From Prochlorococcus sp. AG-402-K16 (lineage in GTDB: Bacteria > Cyanobacteriota > Cyanobacteriia > PCC-6307 > Cyanobiaceae): a stretch of 64,000 bases of DNA. The stretch's first letter is position 1; each line of letters begins with the position of its first letter. The notes under the pieces were generated by a model, which saw only the letters and a list, made by a program, of their open reading frames with translations, was not told the DNA's origin and did no database searches. The position numbers and the translations under genes were made by a program. Location: positions 34,306 to 98,305 of the forward strand of contig QCIH01000004.1 in the NCBI GenBank assembly GCA_003216795.1, in the 5' to 3' direction. This document shows, one piece after another, positions 28,029 to 37,301 of this stretch.

Positions 28029-28320
28029 TTGAAAATCTAAAAGTGTACTTTGTTAATCATCTAACTAAATTACTGAAAAGTAAATCAGTCTTTATGCTGA
28101 TTTTTTAAGAAGATTGCCTTGTAAATTTAATATTAAATAATCAAAATTAATGTTTAATTTGCTCTTTATAAATGAAAAATAATACTTCCTTTTCAGAAGG
28201 TAAACTAGGTCCAAAATGAATTTAGTAAATAATACTTATTTTTTCTAATTCACTTAATAAATTAATTTATTGAACATAAATTCGTGCTATATCTCTATTC
28301 CAAATAAATCTCCCGATATT

Positions 28321-28479
28321 ATGAATCATTCATTTGTTACTACAAACCAAAATAAAGAAATAGATTCTATTAATTCATATTTCGAGTGTATTACTGAATG
28401 CAGTATTGTGGATGGTCATCAAGAATGTATTACTCGTTGTTTAGAAGTTCATTTAAAGGGAGGTGATCAAAATGAATAA
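28321..28479 (+). CDS. Twin Cys-x3-Cys small protein
   Basis: 52 aa from ATG 28321; a TTG at 28270 would add 17 residues. The core is CITEC then CITRC, separated by eight residues. This double Cys-x3-Cys helical hairpin layout recalls CHCH/Tim-type disulfide proteins or a metal site. A relative with the same motif is at 51879. The stop overlaps the next ATG by 8 bp. Confidence 0.6.
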   Translation: MNHSFVTTNQNKEIDSINSYFECITECSIVDGHQECITRCLEVHLKGGDQNE

Positions 28480-28624
28480 AAAAAATTCACCTCAAAGGAA
28501 AACAACTTTAAAATGGAACCCGAATGGAGAGCTTTCCGAAATTGATATGTTAAGAATTTTAGAGAAGATATCATCACATGATCTTAATCAATGTGAATTA
28601 ACATGCGATTCTGATACAAATTAA
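28472..28624 (+). CDS. 50-residue soluble protein coupled to the twin-Cys gene
   Basis: ATG overlaps the preceding gene by 8 bp, with an AGGTGATC ribosome site inside that gene. Basic N-terminus (NKKNSPQRKTTLKW), then a helix, and a CELTC near the end, again Cys-x3-Cys. It may be a partner of the upstream gene product. Confidence 0.55.
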   Translation: MNKKNSPQRKTTLKWNPNGELSEIDMLRILEKISSHDLNQCELTCDSDTN

Positions 28625-28756
28625 GTTGTGTTTTTAAATATATTTACCAATACTGCTGATAAAAACGCAGCTTATGGGATTTTTGTAAGATATCAATTTT
28701 AATTAACCAGATTTCAATCAATATTAAGAACATTTTTAAATATCTTAGGTTTATTT

Positions 28757-28903
28757 TTAAAAATTAATTTTAGAACTCCTAGTTTTTTTAAAAAATGTTT
28801 TACTAATTTCTTTTTTTGTTAGTTGAATTGGTTTTACAAAACCTAAATCACCATGGGTTGGACAATAATAAGTCATAAGCATCCACTTTTTTTCTTCATC
28901 CAT
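28757..28903 (-). CDS. 48-residue basic protein with Cys-x2-His
   Basis: ATG start. MDEEKKWMLMTYYCPTHGDLG, then a basic tail with many Lys. CPTH could be half of a zinc site. Unknown function. Confidence 0.5.
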   Translation of the reverse strand: MDEEKKWMLMTYYCPTHGDLGFVKPIQLTKKEISKTFFKKTRSSKINF

Positions 28904-29092
28904 AACTAATTTTTATAAATAATGTATTTAAGTAAATAGGATGAATTATGAAAAAATTGATTTTTTTTAATCTTTTTTTCTTTTTTACTTAATAATTTAT
29001 AAAAATTTTGAATCTATTCTCACAAAATAGATATAAATACGCATGACTTTAAAAAAAAATCCTGCTATCTATAAATAAATTCAAAATTATTC

Positions 29093-29224
29093 ATGTCTCT
29101 AGAATCTATATTGATGGTAGTTGCTCCAATCTGTCTTTTTACCGTAGGAGTTATTGTTTTACCTATTTTAGTAAAGCCACGTAAACAATCTAGTTTACCT
29201 AAGAGATATATACGCGGTCTTTAA
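29093..29224 (+). CDS. 43-residue single-span membrane peptide
   Basis: ATG start. Helix ILMVVAPICLFTVGVIVLPIL, then a basic tail KPRKQSSLPKRYIRGL. Unknown. Confidence 0.5.
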   Translation: MSLESILMVVAPICLFTVGVIVLPILVKPRKQSSLPKRYIRGL

Positions 29225-29418
29225 ATTAATTAAGCTTTAAAGAAGAGTAAAGACAATCAGCATAAAAAATAATCCAATAGATAGATTAATAAAAAATTTC
29301 AATAAAGAATAAAATAAAAATGTTTGGCACAAATAATTTTATTTAAGATGAAATTAAAATTGTAAAAACTTTATCGAAAAAAATTATAAATTATTATTAT
29401 GAGATCCTGTGATGGATA

Positions 29419-30636
29419 ATGGAATATATAAATTCACTTTTATTTAACAAAATTCTTAACAAAAAAAATTTGAGTAATATAAAATTTTCAGGTCTTAAAG
29501 GCCAAGCGCTTGTAATAGAGGATAAAGATATTCCAAGCATAAAAGAATTTCAGGATGTAATCCCAGATCACTACTTTAAGAGCAATACAAAAACTTCTTT
29601 GAGGTATCTTTTACAATCGGTTTTAATCCAATCATTAGTAGTTGCGATAGGGCTATCTATTCCATTTACTCCAAAAATGATCCCAATTTGGATTATTTAC
29701 GCATTACTATCAGGTACCACTGCAATGGGATTCTGGGTAATTGCCCATGAATGTGGGCATGGAGCATTCTCTAAAAACAAAACATTGGAATCTGTAACTG
29801 GTTATTTACTACATTCATTACTTCTAGTTCCTTATTTTTCTTGGCAGCGTTCTCATGCAGTTCATCATCGATTCACAAATAACATAACCAATGGAGAAAC
29901 TCACGTCCCTTTAGTCATTAAAGGGAACGGAGTTACAGAAAAAGTTGGCGGAGAAAAAGAATTACATTTTTCAAATTCCTTAGGTAAGAAAAATTATGGA
30001 ATTCTTCAACTTGTTTTACATCTAATATTTGGCTGGCCTGCTTATTTACTTACGGGAAGTACAGGAGGTATTAGATATGGAACTTCAAATCATTTTTGGC
30101 CAATTAAACCATTTTCCAAAGCATTATGGCCATCAATATGGGCCAAGAAGGTTTGGATATCAGATATTGGTGTAGGTTTGACATTATTAGGCATTGTTTA
30201 TTTAGTTCTCAAGTGTGGAATATTTCCAGTAATTGCTCTCTATTTTGGACCTTTATTAGTGGTTAATTGTTGGCTAGTAGTTTATACATGGCTTCATCAT
30301 ACAGATTCTGATGTACCCCATCTTTCAAATAAGGAATTTTCCTTTATGAGAGGGGCATTTCTATCTATTGACAGGCCTTACGGTAAAGTCCTTAATTTTC
30401 TTCACCATAATATAGGTTCTAGCCATGTCGTACATCATGTATGTCCAACTATCCCTCATTATCAAGCGAAAAAGGCAACTTTCTTAATTAAAAAAGCCTT
30501 TAAAAAAGCATATCTTTTTAATCCTGATCCAATACACAAAGCTCTATGGAATATTGCTTGCAATTGCGTTGCTGTTAAGTCAGATATCAAGAAAGGAAGA
30601 TATATATGGCAATCTTCATACAAAATGGTGGATTAA
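29419..30636 (+). CDS. Acyl-lipid desaturase, delta-12 (DesA) / omega-3 type
   Basis: 405 aa, ATG start. HECGHGAFS (box 1), SHAVHHRFTNN (box 2, H-x2-HH) and HVVHHVCPTIPHYQA (box 3). The PHY after box 3 and the HHTDSDVPH stretch are typical of the delta-12/omega-3 group. Several membrane helices lie between boxes. It makes polyunsaturated acyl chains in thylakoid lipids using ferredoxin. Expected to matter for cold and high-light acclimation. Confidence 0.87.
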   Translation: MEYINSLLFNKILNKKNLSNIKFSGLKGQALVIEDKDIPSIKEFQDVIPDHYFKSNTKTSLRYLLQSVLIQSLVVAIGLSIPFTPKMIPIWIIYALLSGTTAMGFWVIAHECGHGAFSKNKTLESVTGYLLHSLLLVPYFSWQRSHAVHHRFTNNITNGETHVPLVIKGNGVTEKVGGEKELHFSNSLGKKNYGILQLVLHLIFGWPAYLLTGSTGGIRYGTSNHFWPIKPFSKALWPSIWAKKVWISDIGVGLTLLGIVYLVLKCGIFPVIALYFGPLLVVNCWLVVYTWLHHTDSDVPHLSNKEFSFMRGAFLSIDRPYGKVLNFLHHNIGSSHVVHHVCPTIPHYQAKKATFLIKKAFKKAYLFNPDPIHKALWNIACNCVAVKSDIKKGRYIWQSSYKMVD

Positions 30637-30754
30637 AAATATAATAGGCATCAATTCTTTATCACATTAATTTACGCAAATCTGAAAAAAATATAAAAGA
30701 ATAAGCAATAATAAATTTTTCATCTTAGAAAATACTCACGAACTAAGTAATTTT

Positions 30755-30916
30755 ATGAGTGGCGACAACTTGCATGGTAGGCAGCCTATTAAATTTTATT
30801 CGGAAAAAATAACACTTACAAAAGTTGAATTACTAGAAAGGCAGTTAAGTCTAGGAGAAAAAATTTCAGATTTAGATCAAAAGCATAAAGAATGGAGCAA
30901 AAAGCTATCAGGTTGA
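30755..30916 (+). CDS. 53-residue soluble helical protein
   Basis: ATG start. MSGDNLHGRQPIKFYSEK, then a charged helix (LTKVELLERQLSLGEKI, SDLDQKHKEWSKKLSG). Likely a short coiled coil. Unknown. Confidence 0.5.
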   Translation: MSGDNLHGRQPIKFYSEKITLTKVELLERQLSLGEKISDLDQKHKEWSKKLSG

Positions 30917-30966
30917 TCATCTAATAAGATGAATTTAATAACCTATTGATATTTGTATTTGCCTTA

Positions 30967-31584
30967 TCAAGAAACTTTTCTGTAAATTATTGAAAAATTA
31001 TTTGCAGGCATCCTAATAATATTCTCTTGAGAAAAACCATTTTTCTTACTTTCATCACAAACTTCCTCAAGATTTTTAATACCCCAAAGATCATTTTGCA
31101 TTTTTAATGAATTATCGAAAAGATAATTACTTTCACTTGTATGTTTATTACAAATTTTAAATGGTCCATATAACAACAAAAATTGCCCCTTATTGAGTAA
31201 TTTTCCTGATTCTCTAAAGAGTGCTACAGTGCAAGGCCATTGGGCTACGTGAATCATATTTATAGAGACTATTCCTTGCAAAGAATGAGTTAATCTCAAT
31301 GGAATTTTCCAAGGAATTCTTTCTACATCAATCGCAAGAGGCTGGGGCATTTTCTTAGTTAGGTCTTCATACTCAATCCAAGAACTTATACTTTTTCTAT
31401 GGACTAACTCTGGGTCACTTGTTTGCCAAATTATTCCAGGGAAGCGTTTTTGAAAAATCACTCCATGTTCACCGCTGCCACTCCCGATTTCCAATACTGA
31501 ACCTTTTTTTATAATTCGGGATAGTACATCACCAATGGAGTCTCTATTTCTTTGAGTTGCTGAAAAAAAAAGTCTATTGTCCAA
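30967..31584 (-). CDS. DUF938-family SAM-dependent methyltransferase
   Basis: 205 aa, TTG start. NRLFFSATQRNRDSIGDVL, VLEIGSGSGEHGVIF (motif I), the QTSDPE acidic position, then SINMIHVAQW and LLLYGPFK complete the DUF938 pattern. Substrate unknown. The C-terminus is conserved (RMPANNFSIIYRK). Confidence 0.85.
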   Translation of the reverse strand: MDNRLFFSATQRNRDSIGDVLSRIIKKGSVLEIGSGSGEHGVIFQKRFPGIIWQTSDPELVHRKSISSWIEYEDLTKKMPQPLAIDVERIPWKIPLRLTHSLQGIVSINMIHVAQWPCTVALFRESGKLLNKGQFLLLYGPFKICNKHTSESNYLFDNSLKMQNDLWGIKNLEEVCDESKKNGFSQENIIRMPANNFSIIYRKVS

Positions 31585-31635
31585 AATTAAAAAAAATGGG
31601 CACTTTTATAAAAAGAATAATTCTAAAATCCTTTA

Positions 31636-31800
31636 TTATTTAACCTTTCTCAATTGAGGAGTTTTGAAAAACATTATTCTAAGGCTAAAGAATAATATTG
31701 AAATTGTTAGAGCAGGCAAGATATAAAGTATTAAATCAGAACTCATTAGAGAAGGAATCCTTCCAAAAATTAAGTGCATGTAATAGGTCGCTAATGACAT
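31636..31800 (-). CDS. 54-residue single-span membrane peptide
   Basis: ATG start, upstream of the DUF938 gene on the same strand. Helix LILYILPALTISILFFSLRI, then a basic tail. Unknown. Confidence 0.5.
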   Translation of the reverse strand: MSLATYYMHLIFGRIPSLMSSDLILYILPALTISILFFSLRIMFFKTPQLRKVK

Positions 31801-31879
31801 AAATTCATATATATCTAATTTATTAATAGCAATTATTCCAATTCTAAAAACTACTTTTAGTCAAAAATCAAAAATTCTC

Positions 31880-31916
31880 AAAAAAGAGTCAGCCTGTATC
31901 CCTACTAGCTGACTCT
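31880..31916 (-). terminator. Orphan hli-type terminator
   Basis: Stem GAGTCAGC / GCTGACTC with T tract on the minus strand. Nearly the same hairpin follows the minus-strand hli pair at 56714. Here no minus-strand gene lies upstream of it between 31920 and the plus-strand hli genes at 32159, so it may be a relic of an inverted or lost hli gene. The rest of 31801-32158 shows no gene. Confidence 0.6.
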
Positions 31917-32158
31917 TACGTTATATTAATTTAAATTACCTCTAAATGAGGATATACCTCTAAAAAAACAAGATGAAAAGCTTATATTTTTTCCCAAATT
32001 TAAAAATTCAGAACAAAAATAAAAACACCGATAAAGTACATTTCGACACATATATGTAGCATTTTTAAAATATTTCTAATTATTTAAGCGATAATTCTTT
32101 AATTTCTTTACATAACTAAATATATATGTTATATTAATTAACAATTACAAAAACAAAA

Positions 32159-32266
32159 ATGACTCCAGAAGCAGAACGTTTTAATGGTTGGGCAGCTATG
32201 TTAGGTTTCGTTGCAGCAGTTGGTGCATACGTCACAACAGGTCAAATTATTCCAGGCTGGTTCTAA
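32159..32266 (+). CDS. hli: High-light-inducible protein, short form
   Basis: 35 aa, ATG start. ERFNGWAAMLGFVAAVGAY, then TTGQIIPGWF: the single chlorophyll-binding helix (E-x-x-N-G-R/W motif) and the conserved HLIP tail. HLIPs protect PSII assembly by quenching excess excitation. It has almost no N-terminal extension. The stop shares one base with the next start (TAATG). Confidence 0.85.
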   Translation: MTPEAERFNGWAAMLGFVAAVGAYVTTGQIIPGWF

Positions 32267-32406
32267 TGAAAAATAGCGAACCAAAAATAATAGAAAAAGA
32301 AAAAATTGTTGCTGAAAAGCTCAACGGTAGATTCGCAATGATAGGTTTTATTGCTCTAGTTGGAGCATATTTAACAACAGGTCAAATTATTCCTGGATTT
32401 ATCTAA
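32266..32406 (+). CDS. hli: High-light-inducible protein
   Basis: 46 aa from the ATG that overlaps the previous stop. EKLNGRFAMIGFIALVGAY holds the ExxNxR chlorophyll ligand motif, then the TTGQIIPGFI tail. Coupled with 32159, so the two could form a heterodimer. Ends at the terminator at 32429. Confidence 0.88.
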   Translation: MKNSEPKIIEKEKIVAEKLNGRFAMIGFIALVGAYLTTGQIIPGFI

Positions 32407-32428
32407 ATTAATCTTTTATCTTTTCAAG

Positions 32429-32459
32429 AAACCTAATTCAAACTAAGTTAGGTTTTTTT
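32429..32459 (+). terminator. Terminator of the hli pair
   Basis: AACCTAA / TTAGGTT stem with a T tract, 23 bp after the second hli stop. Confidence 0.8.
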
Positions 32460-32663
32460 AGCGGAATTTTTTAGATAATAAATGGTCTTTTTTGTTGAGA
32501 TTTGAATAATCCCATTGGCAACAAAAAGTATGCTTAAAATATTTATAAAAAAATCATCTAAATTGATATTTCTAAAGATATAGTAATTTTGATTCCTTTA
32601 TCTTAAAATTTAAATTTTCTTTTTTAATTGATGCTATCTTTATCTAGATAACTCAAAGATTTA

Positions 32664-32792
32664 ATGAGAGTAAAGCTTGAACCGGAAACAGCATTTATTG
32701 GTAAGAAGTTTGCTTATATTTTTCTAGGAATTATATTTAGCCTAAATGCCATAACTTTTATTTGGTTTTTCTTATTTTCAAATTTAAAATAA
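32664..32792 (+). CDS. 42-residue single-span membrane peptide
   Basis: ATG start. A polar N-terminus (MRVKLEPETAFIGKK), then helix FAYIFLGIIFSLNAITFIWFF. Lies between hli genes. Unknown. Confidence 0.5.
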   Translation: MRVKLEPETAFIGKKFAYIFLGIIFSLNAITFIWFFLFSNLK

Positions 32793-32869
32793 AATTTAAA
32801 TTTTTCATTTATAAGAATTAAATAATTTTGTTTAAACAAAAAGTTTATAAAACAGTAGTTATTTAGGAA

Positions 32870-33076
32870 TTAAAAAATTCCTGGAATGATCTGCCCAGTT
32901 GTTACATAAGCACCTAATAGCGCAACGAAACCAACCATAGCCCATCTTCCATTTACTTTTTCTGCATTTTGAGGATATCCATCGTAAGACACAGTTTCAT
33001 CAATATAAGGCCTAGTTTCTGATGGGAACATATTCTGTCTTCCACCTGACTCTGTAGTTACTCCTGACTTTGACAT
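32870..33076 (-). CDS. hli: High-light-inducible protein, long form
   Basis: 68 aa, ATG start. A 37-residue polar N-terminus (MSKSGVTTESGGRQ, then PYIDETVSYDGYP), then AEKVNGRWAMVGFVALLGAY with the ExxNGR chlorophyll motif and TTGQIIPGIF tail. Typical core HLIP size for cyanobacteria, in contrast with the 35-47-aa forms. Confidence 0.88.
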   Translation of the reverse strand: MSKSGVTTESGGRQNMFPSETRPYIDETVSYDGYPQNAEKVNGRWAMVGFVALLGAYVTTGQIIPGIF

Positions 33077-33317
33077 TTGAAGAATTATAAATATTAATTA
33101 AAGTAACACAAATATTAACTTATGTAAACAAAAATCTTCAATGATTTTCTATCGGCTTTAGCGTTAGATGCCAATATGTAACATTTCTGTTTAAAGAAAG
33201 ATTAAAAGGCCACATTTTTTAATCAAATCACTTTTTATGATCAAAGTGGCAGACCAATTATTAAAAATAAGCATTTATACTCACAGTAAGTAATTTTACT
33301 TAGTAAAGTATTTATAG

Positions 33318-33428
33318 CATTTAGGAAGTGCTTAGCTGGTTAAATCAGGAAATCTGAATTAACTAGGTCGTCATGAGCTTGCCGGTGGGATACTTGCAGG
33401 CTCTTTCAATTTTAAAAAACAAGAAAAT
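33318..33428 (+). ncRNA. Candidate small RNA with two hairpins
   Basis: Stem 1: about 13 bp around CTGGTTAA...TTAACTAG. Stem 2: GAGCTTGC / GCAGGCTC with a GGTGGGATAC-containing loop, then a T-rich end. This 100 nt is far more GC-rich than its surroundings, a common mark of RNA genes in AT-rich genomes. A small ORF from ATG 33373 has poor coding quality. Its RNA family (perhaps Yfr2/Cyano-1-like) was not established. Strand is presumed from the T tract. The rest of 33077-33538 looks empty. Confidence 0.45.
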
Positions 33429-33538
33429 ATACGTTGAATATAGATATTTATTTGACCTATTGAATAAAATCTTCAAAATATGAACATAATGTCAAAGATT
33501 TATTTATTTGCTAAATAAAAAATAGACTGAAAAAATGT

Positions 33539-33640
33539 ATGTCTTTAGATTTTATTCTTATTCCATCTTGTATTTTGATTATCCTTTTTCTTTTAAATCG
33601 AGAAAATATGATCTACAAAAACAATCAAAAGGTTAAGTAA
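33539..33640 (+). CDS. 33-residue membrane peptide
   Basis: ATG start (a second ATG, 4 bp upstream in another frame, reads worse). Helix FILIPSCILIILFLL and a polar tail. Unknown. Confidence 0.4.
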   Translation: MSLDFILIPSCILIILFLLNRENMIYKNNQKVK

Positions 33641-33821
33641 TTGCATTAGTTTAAAAGAGGTTTAATACTAAAGACTAAATACAAAAGATCAAAAATTTTT
33701 GTTTTTTATTTGAAAACAATAGATTTTAAAATTGTTTGAATCGTAGAGGATTTAGTAGGAAAAACCATACCAACTTTTTTCTTAAAATTAATTTATCCCA
33801 ATATAATTTTGAATTATTAAT

Positions 33822-33911
33822 TTGATTGATTTTTTGGTAGCAGTGAATGCAATTACATTCTTGTATGGAAGTTTTATTTTTCATGCTTTAACCATTTCTT
33901 TAAAGAAATAA
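33822..33911 (+). CDS. Possible 29-residue membrane peptide (TTG start)
   Basis: Hydrophobic through its length (VAVNAITFLYGSFIFHAL), ends in LKK. Weak case. Confidence 0.3.
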   Translation: MIDFLVAVNAITFLYGSFIFHALTISLKK

Positions 33912-34021
33912 AATTTCTTGATTTATTGCAAGTTTTAATAAATTATTTCCTGATTTATTATTGAAATTTAAAGAATAAAAATATTTTCTTGACTATTCAT
34001 TTTATATTGGTTTCTAAATGA

Positions 34022-35275
34022 TTGATATTTTATAATAAAAAAAAGACAGAAAAATTAAATAAACTTCTTTTGAAAATTTCAAATCAATCACCTATTAAAA
34101 AAACTATTAATAAAATAATTTCTCCTTGGTATTTACTACCTCTAATAGATAGATGGTTATTTGGGCAAATAATACCTCCTATGATATTCGCAATTTCTGC
34201 CTTTACTGTTATCTCATTATCTGTTGGAGTAATGTTTGATCTTATAAGGAAAATAGTTGAATTTGGCTTGCCTTTATTTTTAGCTTTAAAAGTTCTTGTA
34301 TTTAGTTTACCCAGTTTTTTAGTCCTATCATTCCCGATGGCAGTATTGCTTTCAACATTATTAGCTTATGGAAAATTATCAAGCAATTCTGAATTGTTGG
34401 CGTTGAAATCTTTGGGTATAAAAACTTCAAGGATTATTTCTCCAGCTATTGCTCTTTCAATATTTATGACAGGATTGACTTTCTACTTTAATGATAATTT
34501 AGTCCCTGCTAGTAATAAATTAGCTGAAACGACATTAAGGGCAGGAATAGGAAGTTCATTTAATGGGGAACAAGGAAAAGATAATATTATGTTTTCAAGA
34601 TATGGATCTAGAATAAAAGCATCAAATAAAAAACCAACAAAAATAAATACTTATCTTACTCATATATTTTATGCTTCATGGTATGAAAACAATATTATGG
34701 AGGGGGTTACAGTTTTAGATTTTTCCAGAGAAGATTTTCAACAAGTCTTAAAGGCAAAGAATGGAAGATTTGACAAAAAAAGTTCTTCTTGGATATTTTC
34801 TGAAGGAAATATTGTATCAATTGATCCAAGCGGACAAACTACAAATATTCAATTTAAAGAATATACATATCCATTTGTAGAAGGTCCTATGGAGCTAGCA
34901 AAAGTTCCTAAGGATGCAAATGAAATGACTTTAAAGCAGGCTATGCAAGCAGAAAAGATTTATGAAAAAACTGGAAACTTGAAGGAGGTAAGAAGAATTA
35001 AAGTCCGCATTCAAGAAAAATTTACTCTACCTTTTGCATGCTTGGTCTTTGGTTTAATAGGAAGCAGTCTGGGATCAAAATCTAATTTAAGATCTTCAAA
35101 AAGTCAGGGATTTGGATTGAGCGTAATTCTTATATTAATTTATTATGTTATGTCTTTTTTATTTAGTTCGTTCGGAGTAAAAGGTATTTTACCTCCAATT
35201 TTTGCTGCATGGTTACCTGTCTTAATTTCTCTTGGAGGTGGAATTTATTTATTAAGAAAATCAAGTTCCTTTTAA
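34022..35275 (+). CDS. LptF/LptG-family (YjgP/YjgQ) permease
   Basis: 417 aa, TTG start (an ATG at 34018 is out of frame). Four to six membrane helices: three near residues 50-150 (IIPPMIFAISAFTVISLSVG, LPSFLVLSFPMAVLL, GLIGSSLG) and a cluster at the C-terminus. The middle (about 165-310) is the soluble beta-jellyroll domain. In Proteobacteria LptF/G extract lipopolysaccharide from the inner membrane for export, with ATPase LptB. Cyanobacteria typically carry one copy. Confidence 0.85.
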   Translation: MIFYNKKKTEKLNKLLLKISNQSPIKKTINKIISPWYLLPLIDRWLFGQIIPPMIFAISAFTVISLSVGVMFDLIRKIVEFGLPLFLALKVLVFSLPSFLVLSFPMAVLLSTLLAYGKLSSNSELLALKSLGIKTSRIISPAIALSIFMTGLTFYFNDNLVPASNKLAETTLRAGIGSSFNGEQGKDNIMFSRYGSRIKASNKKPTKINTYLTHIFYASWYENNIMEGVTVLDFSREDFQQVLKAKNGRFDKKSSSWIFSEGNIVSIDPSGQTTNIQFKEYTYPFVEGPMELAKVPKDANEMTLKQAMQAEKIYEKTGNLKEVRRIKVRIQEKFTLPFACLVFGLIGSSLGSKSNLRSSKSQGFGLSVILILIYYVMSFLFSSFGVKGILPPIFAAWLPVLISLGGGIYLLRKSSSF

Positions 35276-35343
35276 TGTTTTAAGCACATATAAGAATATA
35301 AGTATAAACAAAATTCTTTTGCGAGTAAGAGATTCTTAGATCT

Positions 35344-35928
35344 TTATTTTCCGTCTATTTTTTGATAACCATACCAATCAGGATACTTGTTTTCTTGAAT
35401 AAACTTATTATCTGGAGTTAATTCTATTTGCCAATTACCTATCTTTTTTATTTGTTCACAATCATCACAACTAATTATCATTTCTAGAGAAGCAAGATCA
35501 TCTTTATGCTTTTTTTTACAGCCAATAAGCCATTTAAATTTAGCTATATTTTTTGCCTCTAACTTAGTTGAAGCTGTAACCAATCCAAACTCATGTTTTT
35601 CCTGCATAGAAGTTGGACTATAGCCTCCAATATTGACAAACCATAAATATTTTTTTGCCTTATTTTTTTTTTCTAATTGTTTTTTATCTATTTTATCTTT
35701 TTCAAAATTTATTAAATTAATCTTATAGCCATCTATATATCTTATTTTTTTATAGCTATCAATATGCAAACCTTTTGGAGATCCAAACCAATCCTTTCTT
35801 AAAGTATCGTATGTATCTTCAATTTTAGATCCAACAACCCATCTAACATCATGAAGTTCAATATTAGCTTTTTTTGCTCTTCCACCAAGCACTACCAAAT
35901 ACAGAAAAATATTTTCTAATTTTTTCAC
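35344..35928 (-). CDS. DUF1543-domain protein
   Basis: 194 aa, GTG start. YLVVLGGRAKKANIELHDVRWVVG, then WFGSPKGLHIDSYKKI: the DUF1543 signature. The second half (YLWFVNIGGYSPTSMQEKHEFGLVTAS) resembles a second copy of the same fold. Function unknown; members are mostly from other phyla, so transfer is possible. Confidence 0.8.
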   Translation of the reverse strand: MKKLENIFLYLVVLGGRAKKANIELHDVRWVVGSKIEDTYDTLRKDWFGSPKGLHIDSYKKIRYIDGYKINLINFEKDKIDKKQLEKKNKAKKYLWFVNIGGYSPTSMQEKHEFGLVTASTKLEAKNIAKFKWLIGCKKKHKDDLASLEMIISCDDCEQIKKIGNWQIELTPDNKFIQENKYPDWYGYQKIDGK

Positions 35929-36011
35929 TTTTAATAAAGTTTATTATTTAGTATCTAATTTAAATTATAAAAATTTAGCTTGTAGATAATTTTACTAATT
36001 CAGAGATTCAG

Positions 36012-36155
36012 TTAATTAAACCAGCCTTTTTTCTTTTCTTTAACTTTTGGTGAAGTCTGAATATTAGGCTCTTCGTCTACTCTACCTTTAATAATCATTA
36101 AGGGCACTATTGCCCATAGAGCTAAAAATAATATCCAGAATAGGTAAATGTTCAT
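36012..36155 (-). CDS. 47-residue single-span membrane peptide
   Basis: ATG start. Helix LFWILFLALWAIVPLMII, then a basic tail ending KKKGWFN. Unknown. The 340 bp from 36156 to 36496 shows no gene. Confidence 0.5.
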   Translation of the reverse strand: MNIYLFWILFLALWAIVPLMIIKGRVDEEPNIQTSPKVKEKKKGWFN

Positions 36156-36496
36156 AATATTAAAAATCAATAAAATAATAATAAAATTAATTAAATATGA
36201 TTCGTGAGTTTCTTTTTAAAGTTCTAATTTAGATGTATAATCAAGTGTTTATTTTTAATGAAAGCTGTATAAAATGTCTAAAAAATTTTATATAAATAAT
36301 GAGATTTCCTAATGAAATTTTAAAAGTAAAAGTTATAAATTTTTATCCGATAATTAAAATAATTGCACTCATCAATACCACTCCTTTGCTTCAGGATGTG
36401 TAAAGTGCCTTTTTATAATGACACGATAAAATTTTTTTCGTGAATATTTTAAATTAACCTAATTTTTATATAAAATTAAATCAGCAAAAATTAAAG

Positions 36497-36656
36497 ATGA
36501 TTGAAAAAATGTGATTTATGTCATAAGCCAGATAAAATTCATTACAGAGTTAAATCCATATTTCATAGAAACTGGATTTTTTGTTGTAAAGAATGTTGGA
36601 ATGTAATTTCTAAACATAATAACTATTCCTACGGTGGCACAAGAAAGTCAAAATAA
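36497..36656 (+). pseudogene. Cys-rich small gene with a 1-nt frameshift in an A6 run
   Basis: From ATG 36497 the frame ends after five codons. Removing one A from the A6 run at 36504-36509 gives a smooth protein of about 52 residues with CDLCHK, YRVKSIFHRNWIFCCKECW and a SYGGTRKSK tail: a four-Cys zinc-ribbon-like pattern. Either a sequencing error, slippage or a decaying gene. Confidence 0.55.
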
Positions 36657-36808
36657 TAAATTGCCCTGTAAACTAATATTTAAAAACAATCAAATAATTA
36701 GATCCTTATAAATCTATAAATTAATTTTGATAAGAACTTGACAATAAATGATGATTTTTAAACATTATTTATGAAATTTACCAACAAAAATAACTTTCTT
36801 TTTTTTCT

Positions 36809-37297
36809 TTGATTTATCTTTTTAATGTACTTTTTTGTGATAGAGTCTTGTCTTATTTTGCTAAACCAAACTTTATAGTTTATGACGAATGGTTTGATAA
36901 TGATTTAAAAAAAACAAAATTAAATGTAAAAAATAAAAAAATAAAAAATATTTCAACAATACATGAATTTTTTTATGAGCAATCTAATTACAAAGTTGGG
37001 GCCTCTGAAAATAACTTACAGATAGACATAAATGAAAATAGGGAAGAACTATTTAATAATTATTATTTTGAAAACAATTCTGAAAAATATGATTCATTAT
37101 CAAATAAAAAATTTCTTTTCTTTAAAAAAATTACCAAAAACAAACTTAACTTTAATATCAAAAATAAAATAATTTATACTTTATCAATTTTTGGATTTGT
37201 AATTATTTTGGGATTACTGCTATTTTTTATGTCGCAATCTAAAAAAAATGAACCGGCCATAACAAATAAATCAATTTTATTAGAAAAAAGATTTTGA
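36809..37297 (+). CDS. Asn/Lys-rich membrane protein, unknown
   Basis: 162 aa, TTG start (uncertain). Polar and low-complexity for the first 120 residues, with one helix at about 128-147 (LSIFGFVIILGLLLFFMSQ). No motif. Compositional bias makes the reading frame less sure. Confidence 0.5.
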   Translation: MIYLFNVLFCDRVLSYFAKPNFIVYDEWFDNDLKKTKLNVKNKKIKNISTIHEFFYEQSNYKVGASENNLQIDINENREELFNNYYFENNSEKYDSLSNKKFLFFKKITKNKLNFNIKNKIIYTLSIFGFVIILGLLLFFMSQSKKNEPAITNKSILLEKRF

Positions 37298-37301
37298 TTT
37301 T

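Noticed and set aside
33373..33483. 36-aa frame starting MSLPVGYLQALS
   Set aside because: It lies on the GC-rich stem region that is better explained as an RNA.
36360..36425. Minus-strand stretch encoding HFTHPEAKEWY
   Set aside because: Reads like the end of a protein but has no start and stops quickly; possible relic only.
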